From JBGSKY01 sp041740995 (GTDB lineage Bacteria; Planctomycetota; Planctomycetia; Pirellulales; Pirellulaceae), in NCBI GenBank assembly GCA_041740995.1, contig JBGSKY010000063.1, positions 1-22,882 on the forward strand: a DNA stretch of 22,882 nucleotides, written 5' to 3'. The translations under genes and the position numbers were made by a program. The notes beneath the pieces are model-generated. The model was not told the DNA's origin, searched no databases, and saw only the letters and a list, made by a program, of their open reading frames with translations. Shown piece by piece: positions 1 to 7,769 of this stretch; position 1 is the first letter of the stretch, and every line of letters begins with the position of its first letter.

Positions 1-1577
1 TGACTGACGCCGACTCCAACTTGAAAGCGGTCGCCGACTATCTCTTTCAACGATCGCTCGTCGGACTTGGTCGGAAATGAGACGACGGATTGGCTTTGCT
101 CGCCCCACTGATCTTCCGCCCAACGAATAAAGTGCTCGACATTGGGTCCATCGGTATGTCCGCCGTCGTGCTGTCGCCAAGCTAATGCGCCCTCGAGCAG
201 ATCAACATTGACGCCGGGCATCTTTTCAGTCGAATAATCATCGCTTCGTTTCAAATCACCAGCGCCCAAAAGTCGGAAGACAGGTTGCGCTGCAATGGCG
301 GCCATAAAACTCCCTTGATGATCCAGCCAGTTCGCATCGCCCTTCTCAGGAATTCCATGGCTGATAAACGTTAATCGAGGCGCACACAGGGCGATAGCAG
401 CATGTGAATCTAGTGGTAAGTCGTCAGCGGTCTTGGATCCAAAGGCTGATTCATCGGCGGCATATTTTAGAAAGTTGCCAGCCATCCAATGGTAGGCCCC
501 TGAGCCTGCAAGATTTTCCGGACTCTCACCAAAATTGCGACGGTAAAGCGCGGTTCCTCCAGCGCCAGAGGAGGCAATCAACCCCATGGCAAATCTTTCA
601 TCGAAAGCCATCGTAACCAGCGCCGCTTTTCCGTACCGCGACACACCGGCAATTCCGACGCGAGACGAATCGACTTGGGGAACTGATTGGAGAAAGTCGA
701 GCGTGCGAGAAGCGCCCCAACCCCAAGCCCTTAGCGCGCCCCATTGATCCGGCTTGCGAGGTTGCCCACGATTTGTCAGACCAATAATTCCCCGAGTTAG
801 TCCAGCTCCAGTTGGCTCGGCATTCGGATCTGCGTTGGGGCCGAATCGACGCGGCTGAAAGCCACCTGCGTCGTCTTGTATTGAACCTGGATTGAGCGTC
901 GCACAACCCCAACCGGCGGCGATCAATTGGTCTTGCTTGGATGGTGGACGAGGTCCTTGGCCTTCGCCTCCAAAGCCGCGGAATCCAGAACGTTCCATTT
1001 CAAACGACGTCCTGCCAAAGCTAATTAGGACAGGCACTGGTGAAGTTGCATCCTTTGGCAATGTTAGCGACAAGGCGATGTTCACAACGATTTCCGGACA
1101 CATCGAATTGTCGACCACGCCGACTATTTCTTTTTCTATCGCAGGCTTTCCACCCGCTTCGATTTCCCGCGTCGAGCGAACTTCCCATTTAACAAGCGGA
1201 ACTTCCGATGGAATTCGTCCGTAAACTTCGCGTTCAAGCAGCTCAATCAATTCCGGACGCCGAATCTGCTGCCAAGCGTCAGGTGTGCTGACGATGAGGC
1301 CATCTTGCGAAGTCAAAAGCTTCGGAAGATTTGGATATGGATTAGCTAAGTCCTCGTCATAGTTCGCTGGATTGGTCGTTGCATCAGGGTTGCCGTTGCG
1401 ACCAGGCCGTAGTTTGGTGATTCCCAGTTGCTTCTGCATGTCCTGATGATCTTGCTGGGTCGTGTACACAACCGGCGCTTTGGATTGTGAATTCGACGAG
1501 TCTTGCCCCAAAAGACTTGTTTGACAAGTCATGTTCAAATTTAAGGCGAAAGTGAGAAGCATGAAAATTCGAAGCAT
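1..1577 (-). CDS. CE15 glucuronoyl-esterase-like exported hydrolase, 3' end cut by window edge
   Basis: An uninterrupted minus-strand frame of 525 codons starts at ATG 1577 and leaves the window at base 1 without a stop. The N-terminus (MLRIFMLLTFALNLNMTCQ) is a short hydrophobic export signal. Residues 311-317 read AGVSRYG followed by K317, which matches the GCSRxGK nucleophile motif of CE15 glucuronoyl esterases with Val for Cys; S313 would be the nucleophile. A stretch with WLDHQGSFMAAIAAQPVF is typical of the region before the catalytic His, and HDGGH (470-474) holds the candidate catalytic His. CE15 enzymes cleave the ester between glucuronic acid on xylan and lignin alcohols; databases often label relatives acetylxylan esterase. 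An export signal plus this fold suggests polysaccharide degradation outside the cytoplasm. ATG 1562 is an alternative start. The missing C-terminus is probably short, since the catalytic motifs are all present. Family assignment is by motif and layout only. Confidence 0.8.
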   Translation of the reverse strand, partial: MLRIFMLLTFALNLNMTCQTSLLGQDSSNSQSKAPVVYTTQQDHQDMQKQLGITKLRPGRNGNPDATTNPANYDEDLANPYPNLPKLLTSQDGLIVSTPDAWQQIRRPELIELLEREVYGRIPSEVPLVKWEVRSTREIEAGGKPAIEKEIVGVVDNSMCPEIVVNIALSLTLPKDATSPVPVLISFGRTSFEMERSGFRGFGGEGQGPRPPSKQDQLIAAGWGCATLNPGSIQDDAGGFQPRRFGPNADPNAEPTGAGLTRGIIGLTNRGQPRKPDQWGALRAWGWGASRTLDFLQSVPQVDSSRVGIAGVSRYGKAALVTMAFDERFAMGLIASSGAGGTALYRRNFGESPENLAGSGAYHWMAGNFLKYAADESAFGSKTADDLPLDSHAAIALCAPRLTFISHGIPEKGDANWLDHQGSFMAAIAAQPVFRLLGAGDLKRSDDYSTEKMPGVNVDLLEGALAWRQHDGGHTDGPNVEHFIRWAEDQWGEQSQSVVSFPTKSDERSLKEIVGDRFQVGVGVS

Positions 1578-1878
1578 TTTATTTCTCTTGTTTGCCTGGA
1601 ACATCGAAATCAAACTTGGTTGGAGTTGCAAAGTGAATCTTGCAAAACGTCAACTGAAAAGTTCCACTAGTTTACACGAGTGAAACGCAAAAAAGTTGGC
1701 TGTCCAACAAAAGTAAGAATTCAAGGGAGAGCCCATTGGACAAGCCTTTTGACTAAAATAGCGACGTTGTCTGCCGACGAAAAAAGAAACTTCGGCTTCT
1801 TGTTTCGTATGACGTTTCGCCGTAAGTGCGAATTGCGAAACTTAGATTTTCCACCCTTTGAGACGCTCTACTTCGATC
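1578..1878. other. Divergent intergenic region, no gene seen
   Basis: This gap separates the divergent esterase (-) and DUF4261 (+) genes, so it should hold both promoters. Open frames here are short and overlap the start of the DUF4261 gene. I could not find a well-spaced -35/-10 pair that I would defend. Confidence 0.5.
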
Positions 1879-2688
1879 ATGCCACAATCTCCAAATGCGT
1901 TTTCGCTTGCAATGATTCCGCTTGGACCAAATCCGAAAATTTCTCCTAGCGCAATCAAAAACGATTTGTCGTCAACGTGGGATGACGTTCCGACGATCGG
2001 TCCAACTGAAAAGTCAGACAAGATGATTTTGTCGTTCGACGTTGGCAAACATGCTCATGTCTTCCTGTCATTGATGCCGGGGCCGATTCCGTGGTCAGAT
2101 TTGGAAGGACCTTGTGCGACCAGCGTGCTTTGGAGCGACGCTGCGACGGTACTTAAGCCTCATCGGGCACATCTACTTGTTACGATTATGTTCGACGATG
2201 AACGGTCGCCGATCGAGAAAGCGAAGTTACTAACGCAAGTGACCGCAGCGGTCTTGGAAACTTGTGAAGCGGCGTTGGGAGTCTATTGGTGCAACGCGAC
2301 GCTTGTGATTCAGCCTAAATTGTTTCGTGACTTTGCCGTTCAAATTCTGCCTGCTGGGCCGCCGATTCCAATCTGGGTCGACTTTCGAATTGGTAAAAAC
2401 CAGGATGGGAAAATCGCGGGATTTACAGCTGGTCTTAACGCACTGGGGCTCATGGAATTGGAGACAACCAATTCGACGGAGCCACCGTCAGAGGTACGTG
2501 AAAGATTCGAAGGTCTGATTCACTATTTGTTAGCCAATGGACCAGTCATCAAAGATGGCGATACGATTGGCGAGGATCAAAACGAACGCATCAAGGTGAC
2601 TTACTCGAAGTCAGTCTTTGGACACAAACAGCAGGTTATGCGACTGGACTACGAACCGATCAAAAAGAAAGGCTTGTTCCGTCGTTAA
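1879..2688 (+). CDS. DUF4261 domain-containing protein
   Basis: This is a 269-residue soluble protein with no signal peptide or membrane segment. The central and C-terminal parts match the pattern I know for DUF4261: the HRAHLLVTIMFDD segment, the ALGVYWCNATLVIQP segment, PIPIWVDFRIGKNQDGKIAGF, then TAGLNALGLMELE and GPVIKDGDTIGEDQNERIKV near the end. The function of DUF4261 is not known, so none is proposed. I chose ATG 1879 rather than the upstream in-frame TTG at 1858 because the family core begins shortly after it; there is no strong ribosome-binding site for either. It is a single-gene unit: the upstream gene is divergent and the downstream gene converges 31 bases past its stop. Confidence 0.75.
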   Translation: MPQSPNAFSLAMIPLGPNPKISPSAIKNDLSSTWDDVPTIGPTEKSDKMILSFDVGKHAHVFLSLMPGPIPWSDLEGPCATSVLWSDAATVLKPHRAHLLVTIMFDDERSPIEKAKLLTQVTAAVLETCEAALGVYWCNATLVIQPKLFRDFAVQILPAGPPIPIWVDFRIGKNQDGKIAGFTAGLNALGLMELETTNSTEPPSEVRERFEGLIHYLLANGPVIKDGDTIGEDQNERIKVTYSKSVFGHKQQVMRLDYEPIKKKGLFRR

Positions 2689-2719
2689 ATTTTCAATCGC
2701 GAGGCTTGGCTGGTTTAAA

Positions 2720-4210
2720 TTACCGACGTCGGTCGGAATGCCCACCGCCGCCGCGACCGTTCCGCGAGCGATTACCTGCTGGATGGTTACGATGGTTTTC
2801 CATATTCTTATTCACGATCACAGAAATCGCGTCGACCCATGGGACAATCGATAGCGAACGCGAACTACCATCGGTATCGGGCTCGTCATCCGCGTGACGC
2901 CCATAGATTTGTCGTCCAGTTGTAGCGCCGGCATCATCTTCAACAGTTGCCCTCGGTTTTCGACGTCGTCGTCGGCGTCTTGCTTCTTCCGCAGGAGCCG
3001 ATTCTGAATCGATGGCTTCGATTGGTTCGAGGTCGGTTTCGTCGATATCTAGAGGTTCGTCCCAAGCGCTGGTGCGAGCGGCGCGCTGCGGTTCAAAATC
3101 GCGAGATCTTGGCTCTGACGCTCGTTCACCGTCGTTCGTCGATCCACTTCGCGAGCGAGATGGACGTGCAGAGTCATCGCGACGAGGCCGCTCACGGCGC
3201 GTATCATCGTTTCGCGAAGGAGTTCGCGCCGAAGATGGTCGCTCCAAAGCGTCATCTCGCGATCGGGTTGGGCTGGGCCGATTGGTTATTTCAGCATCAC
3301 TATCCAGTTCAGAATGGGCTGGCGAATTCTCGCGACTAAGTTCCTGAGATTCGCGTTCCCGGTTTCCTCGGCGAGGTCGTCGTCGTGGTCCACGTCGGTC
3401 AGGTTGATCGTTGCCTGATTCGACCAAATCGTCACGGCCGATCGATTCGCTGCGAGTCGATTCGACGCGGGGTTCTTCGCGAACCGGACCGCGAGAATCT
3501 GGACGGTTTCTGGCTCGTGATTCGCGTGGGGCGTCCATGTCGACCGCGACGGTCCGAGGTGTTCGTTCTGGCCTGGACGAAACGCGCTCGGGTTCACTGT
3601 CGGAAACAAACATGCTCGGGCGACGGGTTGACGTTGTATCGCGGGAATCGTCATTTCCATGGCGACCGCGGGCGGATGGTACGACGTCGCGGTCTGCTTC
3701 CTTGCGTGCGACGCGAGATTCCGTTTTGGCTGGCGTGTTCGGCGGAGGCACAGCCGTCCGCGGGGGGGAGCGGAAGCCAGCGAGCAACGAGTCCAAGTCA
3801 TCGGCGGTAGGCTCAGCTGTTGGTTTCCGAGCCAGCAGCGAATCGGCGACCGATTGTGAGCCGGCTGGTGACGTTTTACGGTCGCCAAAGTTTGAATCGC
3901 TTCGTATTGGTTCGTCGTTTCCGACCGACTCTTCTTCGGCTGCTGGCGCGACTCCAAAAAATTCAGCGACTGCGTCCCAAGTGCTCTTGCGTTTCGGTTT
4001 GTTCGACGCGGGCGAATCAGAACTGGCCGTTGGCGCAGCGACCGCCGTTTCTAAATGTTGTGTGCGAGAGATCGGAGCTTGAGGCTCAACTTCGGCATGC
4101 GTTGGCTCGTTAGCTGGCGCAGCAGGTTTTTGAGGACTGTTTCGGCGCTGAAATGGGTCCATTGAAGGGGTGCCGAGCAAATCGGCAAGATTGTTCCAGT
4201 TATCTGGCAT
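2720..4210 (-). CDS. Long disordered Arg/Ser/Asp-rich protein with repeated Trp motifs, RNase E scaffold-like
   Basis: This 496-residue protein is almost entirely low-complexity: mixed-charge Arg/Asp/Glu/Ser/Pro sequence with no membrane segment. Three short ordered islands stand out. NWNNLADLLGTP (4-15) and TWDAVAEFFGVAP (77-89) look like two copies of one W-x-x-(L/V)-A-x-(L/F)-(L/F)-G motif, and a related piece LDSLLAGF lies at 139-146. A run of seven Arg follows at about 411-417, then the C-terminal island IVPWVDAISVIVNKNMENH, and an Arg/Gly/Asn tail. I recall planctomycete proteins with similar repeated W-motifs and a comparable C-terminal W-x-(D/E)-A-I island before an RGG-like tail. The composition resembles the RNA-binding scaffold part of RNase E, but no catalytic domain is present. 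RNA or nucleic-acid binding is therefore only an inference. The long plus-strand open frames opposite this gene are by-products of its biased codons. Confidence 0.75.
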   Translation of the reverse strand: MPDNWNNLADLLGTPSMDPFQRRNSPQKPAAPANEPTHAEVEPQAPISRTQHLETAVAAPTASSDSPASNKPKRKSTWDAVAEFFGVAPAAEEESVGNDEPIRSDSNFGDRKTSPAGSQSVADSLLARKPTAEPTADDLDSLLAGFRSPPRTAVPPPNTPAKTESRVARKEADRDVVPSARGRHGNDDSRDTTSTRRPSMFVSDSEPERVSSRPERTPRTVAVDMDAPRESRARNRPDSRGPVREEPRVESTRSESIGRDDLVESGNDQPDRRGPRRRPRRGNRERESQELSRENSPAHSELDSDAEITNRPSPTRSRDDALERPSSARTPSRNDDTRRERPRRDDSARPSRSRSGSTNDGERASEPRSRDFEPQRAARTSAWDEPLDIDETDLEPIEAIDSESAPAEEARRRRRRRKPRATVEDDAGATTGRQIYGRHADDEPDTDGSSRSLSIVPWVDAISVIVNKNMENHRNHPAGNRSRNGRGGGGHSDRRR

Positions 4211-4563
4211 GAGTGGTCAGTGGCGTTAGTGTGGTTTGGTTAGGCAAAAATGTGCCTGAGGTTTTCGACTTTACCGGTCGTTTCTTGCGGTTTTTGGAGC
4301 CATGTTGATGCCTGCATCGATCAACAAGAATTCGATTCGCTCTGAATCAGATATTACTTTGCTACTTCTTCACCGCAGTATACCGTTTTTAGTGTTTCCG
4401 CGAAAGCAACGGTTGGCATGCCACGCAGAAAGTCTGGAAAGCGGTAAGCTTTGAGATCGAAAAAGAGATAGATGAAGTCGTATCTGGCATATATCATCCG
4501 TCAGTATCCTGCTCTTTCGCGATACAAAAAGTCAGCAGCTTTGACAGTCGTGAGCGTAACCCC
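4211..4563. other. Intergenic region upstream of the disordered-protein gene and SRP RNA
   Basis: No convincing coding frame is seen. The open frame beginning at 4472 runs into and through the SRP RNA, so it is not a gene. The segment should contain the minus-strand promoter for the disordered protein, which I could not place with confidence. Confidence 0.5.
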
Positions 4564-4592
4564 TTGCGAAAACATTGCTGAGGGGCGATCAT
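4564..4592 (+). promoter_or_regulatory. Candidate promoter of the SRP RNA gene
   Basis: TTGCGA (4564-4569) is followed by exactly 17 bases and then GATCAT (4587-4592). Each hexamer matches 4 of 6 consensus positions, and transcription would begin close to the 5' end of the SRP RNA stem at 4602. A better -35 match, TTGACA at 4541-4546, is too far upstream to serve this start. Confidence 0.35.
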
Positions 4593-4601
4593 TAGCAGGT
4601 C

Positions 4602-4702
4602 GGCTCGTTAGGGCTCTCGCAAGGGGGAAGCGTGAACCGGGTCAGGACTTAAGTGTAGCAGCCATAAGCGTCGTACTTTTGTGCGAGGGCCGCTAACGGG
4701 CC
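4602..4702 (+). ncRNA. ffs: Signal recognition particle RNA, small bacterial (4.5S) type
   Basis: The conserved SRP domain IV is present: GGGTCAGG (4639-4646) and AGCAGCC (4657-4663) form the two sides of the Ffh-binding internal loop, ten bases apart as in the E. coli RNA. The ends close the hairpin: GGCTCGTTAG (4602-4611) pairs fully with CTAACGGGCC (4693-4702), and GGCTCTCGCA (4612-4621) pairs fully with TGCGAGGGCC (4682-4691), leaving one bulged G. The RNA is about 101 bases, a single hairpin without the Alu domain of the large Bacillus form. It joins Ffh to target nascent membrane and exported proteins to FtsY and the translocon. The apical ten bases are ACTTAAGTGT rather than the GNRA-type tip of E. 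coli. Exact ends could shift by a few bases. Confidence 0.92.
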
Positions 4703-4750
4703 GACTTTCTATTGACGTTGCCCAAATTCGCTCATAAAGCGTTTGTTTGA

Positions 4751-4772
4751 GGCGTTCGAAACGTCGCTTTTT
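4751..4772 (+). terminator. Candidate Rho-independent terminator after the SRP RNA
   Basis: GGCGTT pairs with AACGTC across a CGA loop (6 bp, one G-U), followed by GC and five Ts. It lies about 50 bases downstream of the SRP RNA stem and upstream of the next gene, which is where a terminator would be expected. The stem is short, so confidence is limited. Confidence 0.4.
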
Positions 4773-4872
4773 GGATCGAAATGATCTAGGGCTGAGCCGC
4801 TTCTCTTGCTAAACTCGCCGCGTATTGCTCGGTAAAGAAATCTTTCGCCAATTGGGAACAGGGGCATCACGG

Positions 4873-5865
4873 ATGAGCCACTCGATTTGTCATTTTGTAT
4901 CGCGGCTAAGCCAACGACTTTTTTTTGCTTCGTTTGCAATCGTTTTGTCTGCCAACACTTTGTTCGCTCAAAGCCAGCCAAATCAAGCGTTACCGACATC
5001 CATCGCTGAAGCACCAGCCAACGCAGCGGCTCAGCAGCCGTTTCCACCCTTGGCCGGCGAAATGGTCATTTACCTTGACAAAGTGCTCGCTTACTGGAGC
5101 AGCCAGACGGCGTCGATCGAACGCTATCGATGCGATTTCACGCGTTGGTCATTCGACGGTCAAAGTGCGGTGCATAGCCAATACGCTCAGGGCGTGCTGC
5201 GATTTATGAAGCCTGATAAAGGGATGATTCGCGTCGACGATCTCTATTTCTATCAGGGGCCGAACGCTCAACCAGCCTACTCCAAACGCCCCGGATTTTT
5301 TGGCGAATGGTGGATCTGCGATGGCCAGCGAGTCCACAACTATGACCGTACCCAAAAGGTTGTCGAGCGAACGATGTTGCCGCCCGAAATGCAGGGCGCG
5401 CAAGTTTACAATTCGCCATTGCCTTTCCTGTTTGGAGTCGACGCAAAAACGGTCAAAGACCGCTATTGGTTGCAACCAATTGCGCCTCCTAATGACGAGG
5501 CCGGGAATCCACGACAAGATATCGTTGCACTAGAAGCGTTCCCGAAATTCATCAACGATGCCCAAAACTATTTGAAGGTTCGAATCTACTTGGATCGCGA
5601 ACAATTCTTGCCAAAATCGATAGAGATATTCCAGCCAAATTGGACTGAGAAAGTCGATTCACGCGAGGTGTATGAGTTCAATAATCGCGAAGTGAACTGG
5701 ACATGGGTCGATCGTATCAACGAGGTCTTGAAGTTCAAAGAAGCTTTCATTCCGCAAGAACCGGAAAAAGGCTGGACTGTGATCGATACACCAATCGCCC
5801 CGCCGCCCGCTGCTCCAGGTGACCGGATGGCCACGCCGCCGAGCGCCGACGGAACTCGACGATAA
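4873..5865 (+). CDS. Secreted protein with TIGR03009 planctomycete domain
   Basis: This 330-residue protein begins with a signal peptide: basic residues (SRLSQR), then LFFASFAIVLSANTLFAQS with cleavage likely after the Ala of LFA. The mature part contains the features of the TIGR03009 planctomycete extracellular domain: YLDKVLAYWSSQTASIERYRCDF, LRFMKPDKGMIRVDD, WWICDGQRVHNYDRTQKVVE, then PPEMQG, PLPFLFG, DRYWL, ALEAFPK and YLDREQFLPKSIEIFQPNW. The family is thought to share the overall shape of LolA-like outer-membrane lipoprotein carriers, but no function is established. The C-terminus is Pro/Ala-rich and probably disordered. I chose ATG 4873, preceded by an ACAGGGGC purine-rich stretch, because it places the signal peptide near the N-terminus; the frame remains open upstream to a TTG at 4825. 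Confidence 0.85.
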   Translation: MSHSICHFVSRLSQRLFFASFAIVLSANTLFAQSQPNQALPTSIAEAPANAAAQQPFPPLAGEMVIYLDKVLAYWSSQTASIERYRCDFTRWSFDGQSAVHSQYAQGVLRFMKPDKGMIRVDDLYFYQGPNAQPAYSKRPGFFGEWWICDGQRVHNYDRTQKVVERTMLPPEMQGAQVYNSPLPFLFGVDAKTVKDRYWLQPIAPPNDEAGNPRQDIVALEAFPKFINDAQNYLKVRIYLDREQFLPKSIEIFQPNWTEKVDSREVYEFNNREVNWTWVDRINEVLKFKEAFIPQEPEKGWTVIDTPIAPPPAAPGDRMATPPSADGTRR

Positions 5866-6013
5866 AGTTCGCCGCGACGACGATGACTGCGAATGGAATT
5901 TCTGTTGAAATTGAGATTGGTTCTCAACTTGGGCTTTTCGCGGTGAAAGTGACGGTTCATAATACTGGTAGATCATCTGTCAGTTCCTGCCGCCATAGCT
6001 TTCATTGCAATTT

Positions 6014-6358
6014 ATGAACGACGAACAGGTTATTGCCGTAATTTCCGAGCATGGATCTTCGGAGCGAATCATCTTCGCCGCAAGAAGAGGAAACGTTGAG
6101 CAACCAATTGAATTGCGTCGCGAGTCATTCAGTCCCGACGTGGGATGGTTTGCACAAAGCCGCATCCTGATGACTCGGCAAGAAATGATCAGCTTGCGAA
6201 GTGCAATCGGCGGTTCCGTTCCAACCGGATGCCAACAGACTCGATTGCGAGCTGCGGCCAATCAGCACGAAACGGAACTGGTTGAAAGCTGCCAATCTGA
6301 AACGCCTCACATTCTGGCGTTCGATTCAACCCAAACTCGAACCGCGTCCATAGCCTAA
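6014..6358 (+). CDS. Small hypothetical protein, 114 aa
   Basis: The frame starts at ATG 6014, just downstream of an in-frame TTG at 6005. The first two thirds look like a folded domain: MNDEQVIAVISEHG, FAARRGNVEQPIELRRESF, then GWFAQSRILMTRQEMISLRSAIGG. The GWF...SRI.MTR.E...LR pattern resembles small conserved planctomycete proteins and faintly recalls the beta-strand plus helix layout of PC4-like single-stranded DNA binders, but the similarity is too weak to name. The last 35 residues are polar and probably disordered. It has no signal peptide or membrane segment. It converges on the bacterioferritin-like gene, leaving about 115 bases between the two stops. Confidence 0.55.
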   Translation: MNDEQVIAVISEHGSSERIIFAARRGNVEQPIELRRESFSPDVGWFAQSRILMTRQEMISLRSAIGGSVPTGCQQTRLRAAANQHETELVESCQSETPHILAFDSTQTRTASIA

Positions 6359-6472
6359 CCCACTAAGGGATTGGCGGATGCTTAATAATTCAAGCTGTCT
6401 TGACGTCGGCCCCGAAAGTCTTGGCGAATTTCGCTTCGGAAATTGTTAAGACCTTCGAAATTTCAGCCTTTT

Positions 6473-6925
6473 CTAGCCAGACTTGCGGGCCGATGTTTCT
6501 TGCTGAAATGCTTCGGATTCACGCAGCAGCTTGGAGTACTCGTCGACGCCCTCTTGTTCCTGAATCAGGATGTCTTCCAAGAAAACGACCAGCGATCGGT
6601 TCCCTTCGGCAAGCTCTAAAGCTTGGCTGTACATCTGAACCGCTTTGCTTTCGAAGGCCAAGCTATATTCGAGGATTTCCTTCAAGTTTTTTGATTGCTT
6701 GATCTCGTTTCGCTGCGCAACCGGGACACCACCCAAGGAGACAATTTTGTTACCAATCAAGCGCGCATGGTTCAGCGACTCGTTCGCGTCGCCTTCGAAT
6801 TTAGTCGAGTAAACTTCACGCCAAAAACCTTCGACGATGAAAGAAGCTTGCGAATATTGAGCAACGCCAGTCCATTCGTGCTTCAGAATTTCATTTAATT
6901 GGTGAATTACAGCTTCGTGGTTCAT
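6473..6925 (-). CDS. Bacterioferritin-like four-helix iron protein, altered metal site
   Basis: This 150-residue protein aligns without gaps to E. coli bacterioferritin over the main helices: EILKHEWTGVAQYSQA for helix A, SLNHARLIGNKIVSLGGVP for helix B, LEYSLAFESKAVQMYSQAL for helix C and FLEDILIQEQEGVDEY for helix D. By eye, the equivalents of E18, Y25, H54, E94 and E127 are kept. The equivalent of E51 is Ser, of H130 is Gly, and of the haem ligand M52 is Leu. Iron storage or oxidation is the family role, but the altered ligands leave the reaction uncertain. ATG 6925 fits the usual family length of about 155 residues; the frame extends upstream to 6985 but the extra residues (MTNVLWHNLL...) are not family-like. 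It is the last of three small minus-strand genes. Confidence 0.82.
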   Translation of the reverse strand: MNHEAVIHQLNEILKHEWTGVAQYSQASFIVEGFWREVYSTKFEGDANESLNHARLIGNKIVSLGGVPVAQRNEIKQSKNLKEILEYSLAFESKAVQMYSQALELAEGNRSLVVFLEDILIQEQEGVDEYSKLLRESEAFQQETSARKSG

Positions 6926-7065
6926 GATTTCGTTCTTTTCAGGCGAGAATTTCGGCAACAAGTTATGCCAAAGGACATTTGTCACATTGCACTGTAGTAA
7001 ATTTTTCGCGATCGAACAACTCTTGTGAAGTCATCGTCGGAGACATTTTATCGCGTGCTGGTCGG

Positions 7066-7260
7066 TCAAGGCGTTTGATTGGCTAGGATTTGTTCGTCGA
7101 GCAAATGTTTCATCGTTTGCGGTTTGCAAAGCTGTTTTTTGCTGACTGCAACGCGAGCGCACCGTCGGCAAATGTACTTGCAGTTGGGCAATTCTTGAAC
7201 CAGCTTGGGCAGAAGCTCCTCGATCTGATGACGTGTTAGCTTGCAGAGTTCTTTGGACAT
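7066..7260 (-). CDS. Small Cys-rich putative zinc-binding protein, 64 aa
   Basis: The 64-residue product has a helical N-terminus (LTRHQIEELLPKLVQEL) followed by NCKYICRRCARVAVSKKQLCKP. The C-x3-C-x2-C...C arrangement with basic residues and a terminal LCKP is a pattern I recognise from a widespread family of very small bacterial proteins with a CxxCGR(V/A)A...K...LCKP core. The cysteines probably bind one zinc ion; no function is established. The start is ATG 7260. It is separated from the bacterioferritin-like gene by 140 bases and from the OB-like gene by 39 bases, all on the same strand, so it may be co-transcribed with the latter. Confidence 0.7.
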   Translation of the reverse strand: MSKELCKLTRHQIEELLPKLVQELPNCKYICRRCARVAVSKKQLCKPQTMKHLLDEQILANQTP

Positions 7261-7299
7261 AACTGAGTAACGGTGCGATTGAAGGCTGTCCGGATAGAG

Positions 7300-7680
7300 T
7301 TACTTTACATGCTTCTCCAGCAGCAGTCGAATCTTACGCAGTTCGTCAATCATTTGGTCGGCTTGTTGCTTTGTCATCCAATCATTCTCGTCTGGTCGCG
7401 GCGGTCTGTCCTCCGCAATATCTTCCCTTTCGCTTGAATCGCGGAGCTGAATTCGTTTGCCCCTAATGCGAAGACTTTCCGCGTGCAGATGAATTTCACC
7501 GTGAGATGTTCGATGTCGCCGGCCCTGAACATCAACTTTCGTACCCAGCTTCAATTGGGAAGTCACCAAAGCGCCCAGATGCGGGGGGAAACGAACAATG
7601 GTGTCTTCATCCAAGTCAAACCCGTCGATATCACCGTGCTTATTTTGATGAAAGCTTACGATTCGACCTAGCGCTTGCAT
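7300..7680 (-). CDS. Small OB-like conserved protein, 126 aa
   Basis: The N-terminal 70 residues form a likely all-beta domain: LGRIVSFHQNKHGDIDGFDL, then DEDTIVRFPPHLGALVTSQL, GTKVDVQGRRHRT and EIHLHAESLRIRGK. The G.V..F......GEIDGF.L.D.T.V.FPPHL pattern occurs in many bacterial proteins of unknown function and reads as an OB-like fold. The second half is a charged linker (RDSSEREDIAEDRPPRPDEND) ending in a helix (MTKQQADQMIDELRKIRLLLEKHVK) that could form a coiled coil and mediate oligomerisation. It starts at ATG 7680, 89 bases downstream of the pyc stop on the same strand. No ligand or partner can be named from sequence alone. Confidence 0.7.
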   Translation of the reverse strand: MQALGRIVSFHQNKHGDIDGFDLDEDTIVRFPPHLGALVTSQLKLGTKVDVQGRRHRTSHGEIHLHAESLRIRGKRIQLRDSSEREDIAEDRPPRPDENDWMTKQQADQMIDELRKIRLLLEKHVK

Positions 7681-7769
7681 GTCACATCTCCATTTTCAAA
7701 AAGAGATTCGTGAGCTGCTCCCGATTTGGTTGCAGCTTTTGTAGTTGAGTCCCATTGAATAGCTCAGAG

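Noticed and set aside
3012..4113. Several long plus-strand open frames opposite the disordered protein
   Set aside because: They arise because Arg/Ser/Asp codons of the minus-strand gene give few stops on the other strand. Their products are Arg/Ser-rich with no domain pattern, while the minus-strand frame has the Trp motifs and a clean start.
4472..4696. Plus-strand frame of 74 codons
   Set aside because: It runs through the SRP RNA, whose paired ends and conserved loop explain the sequence.
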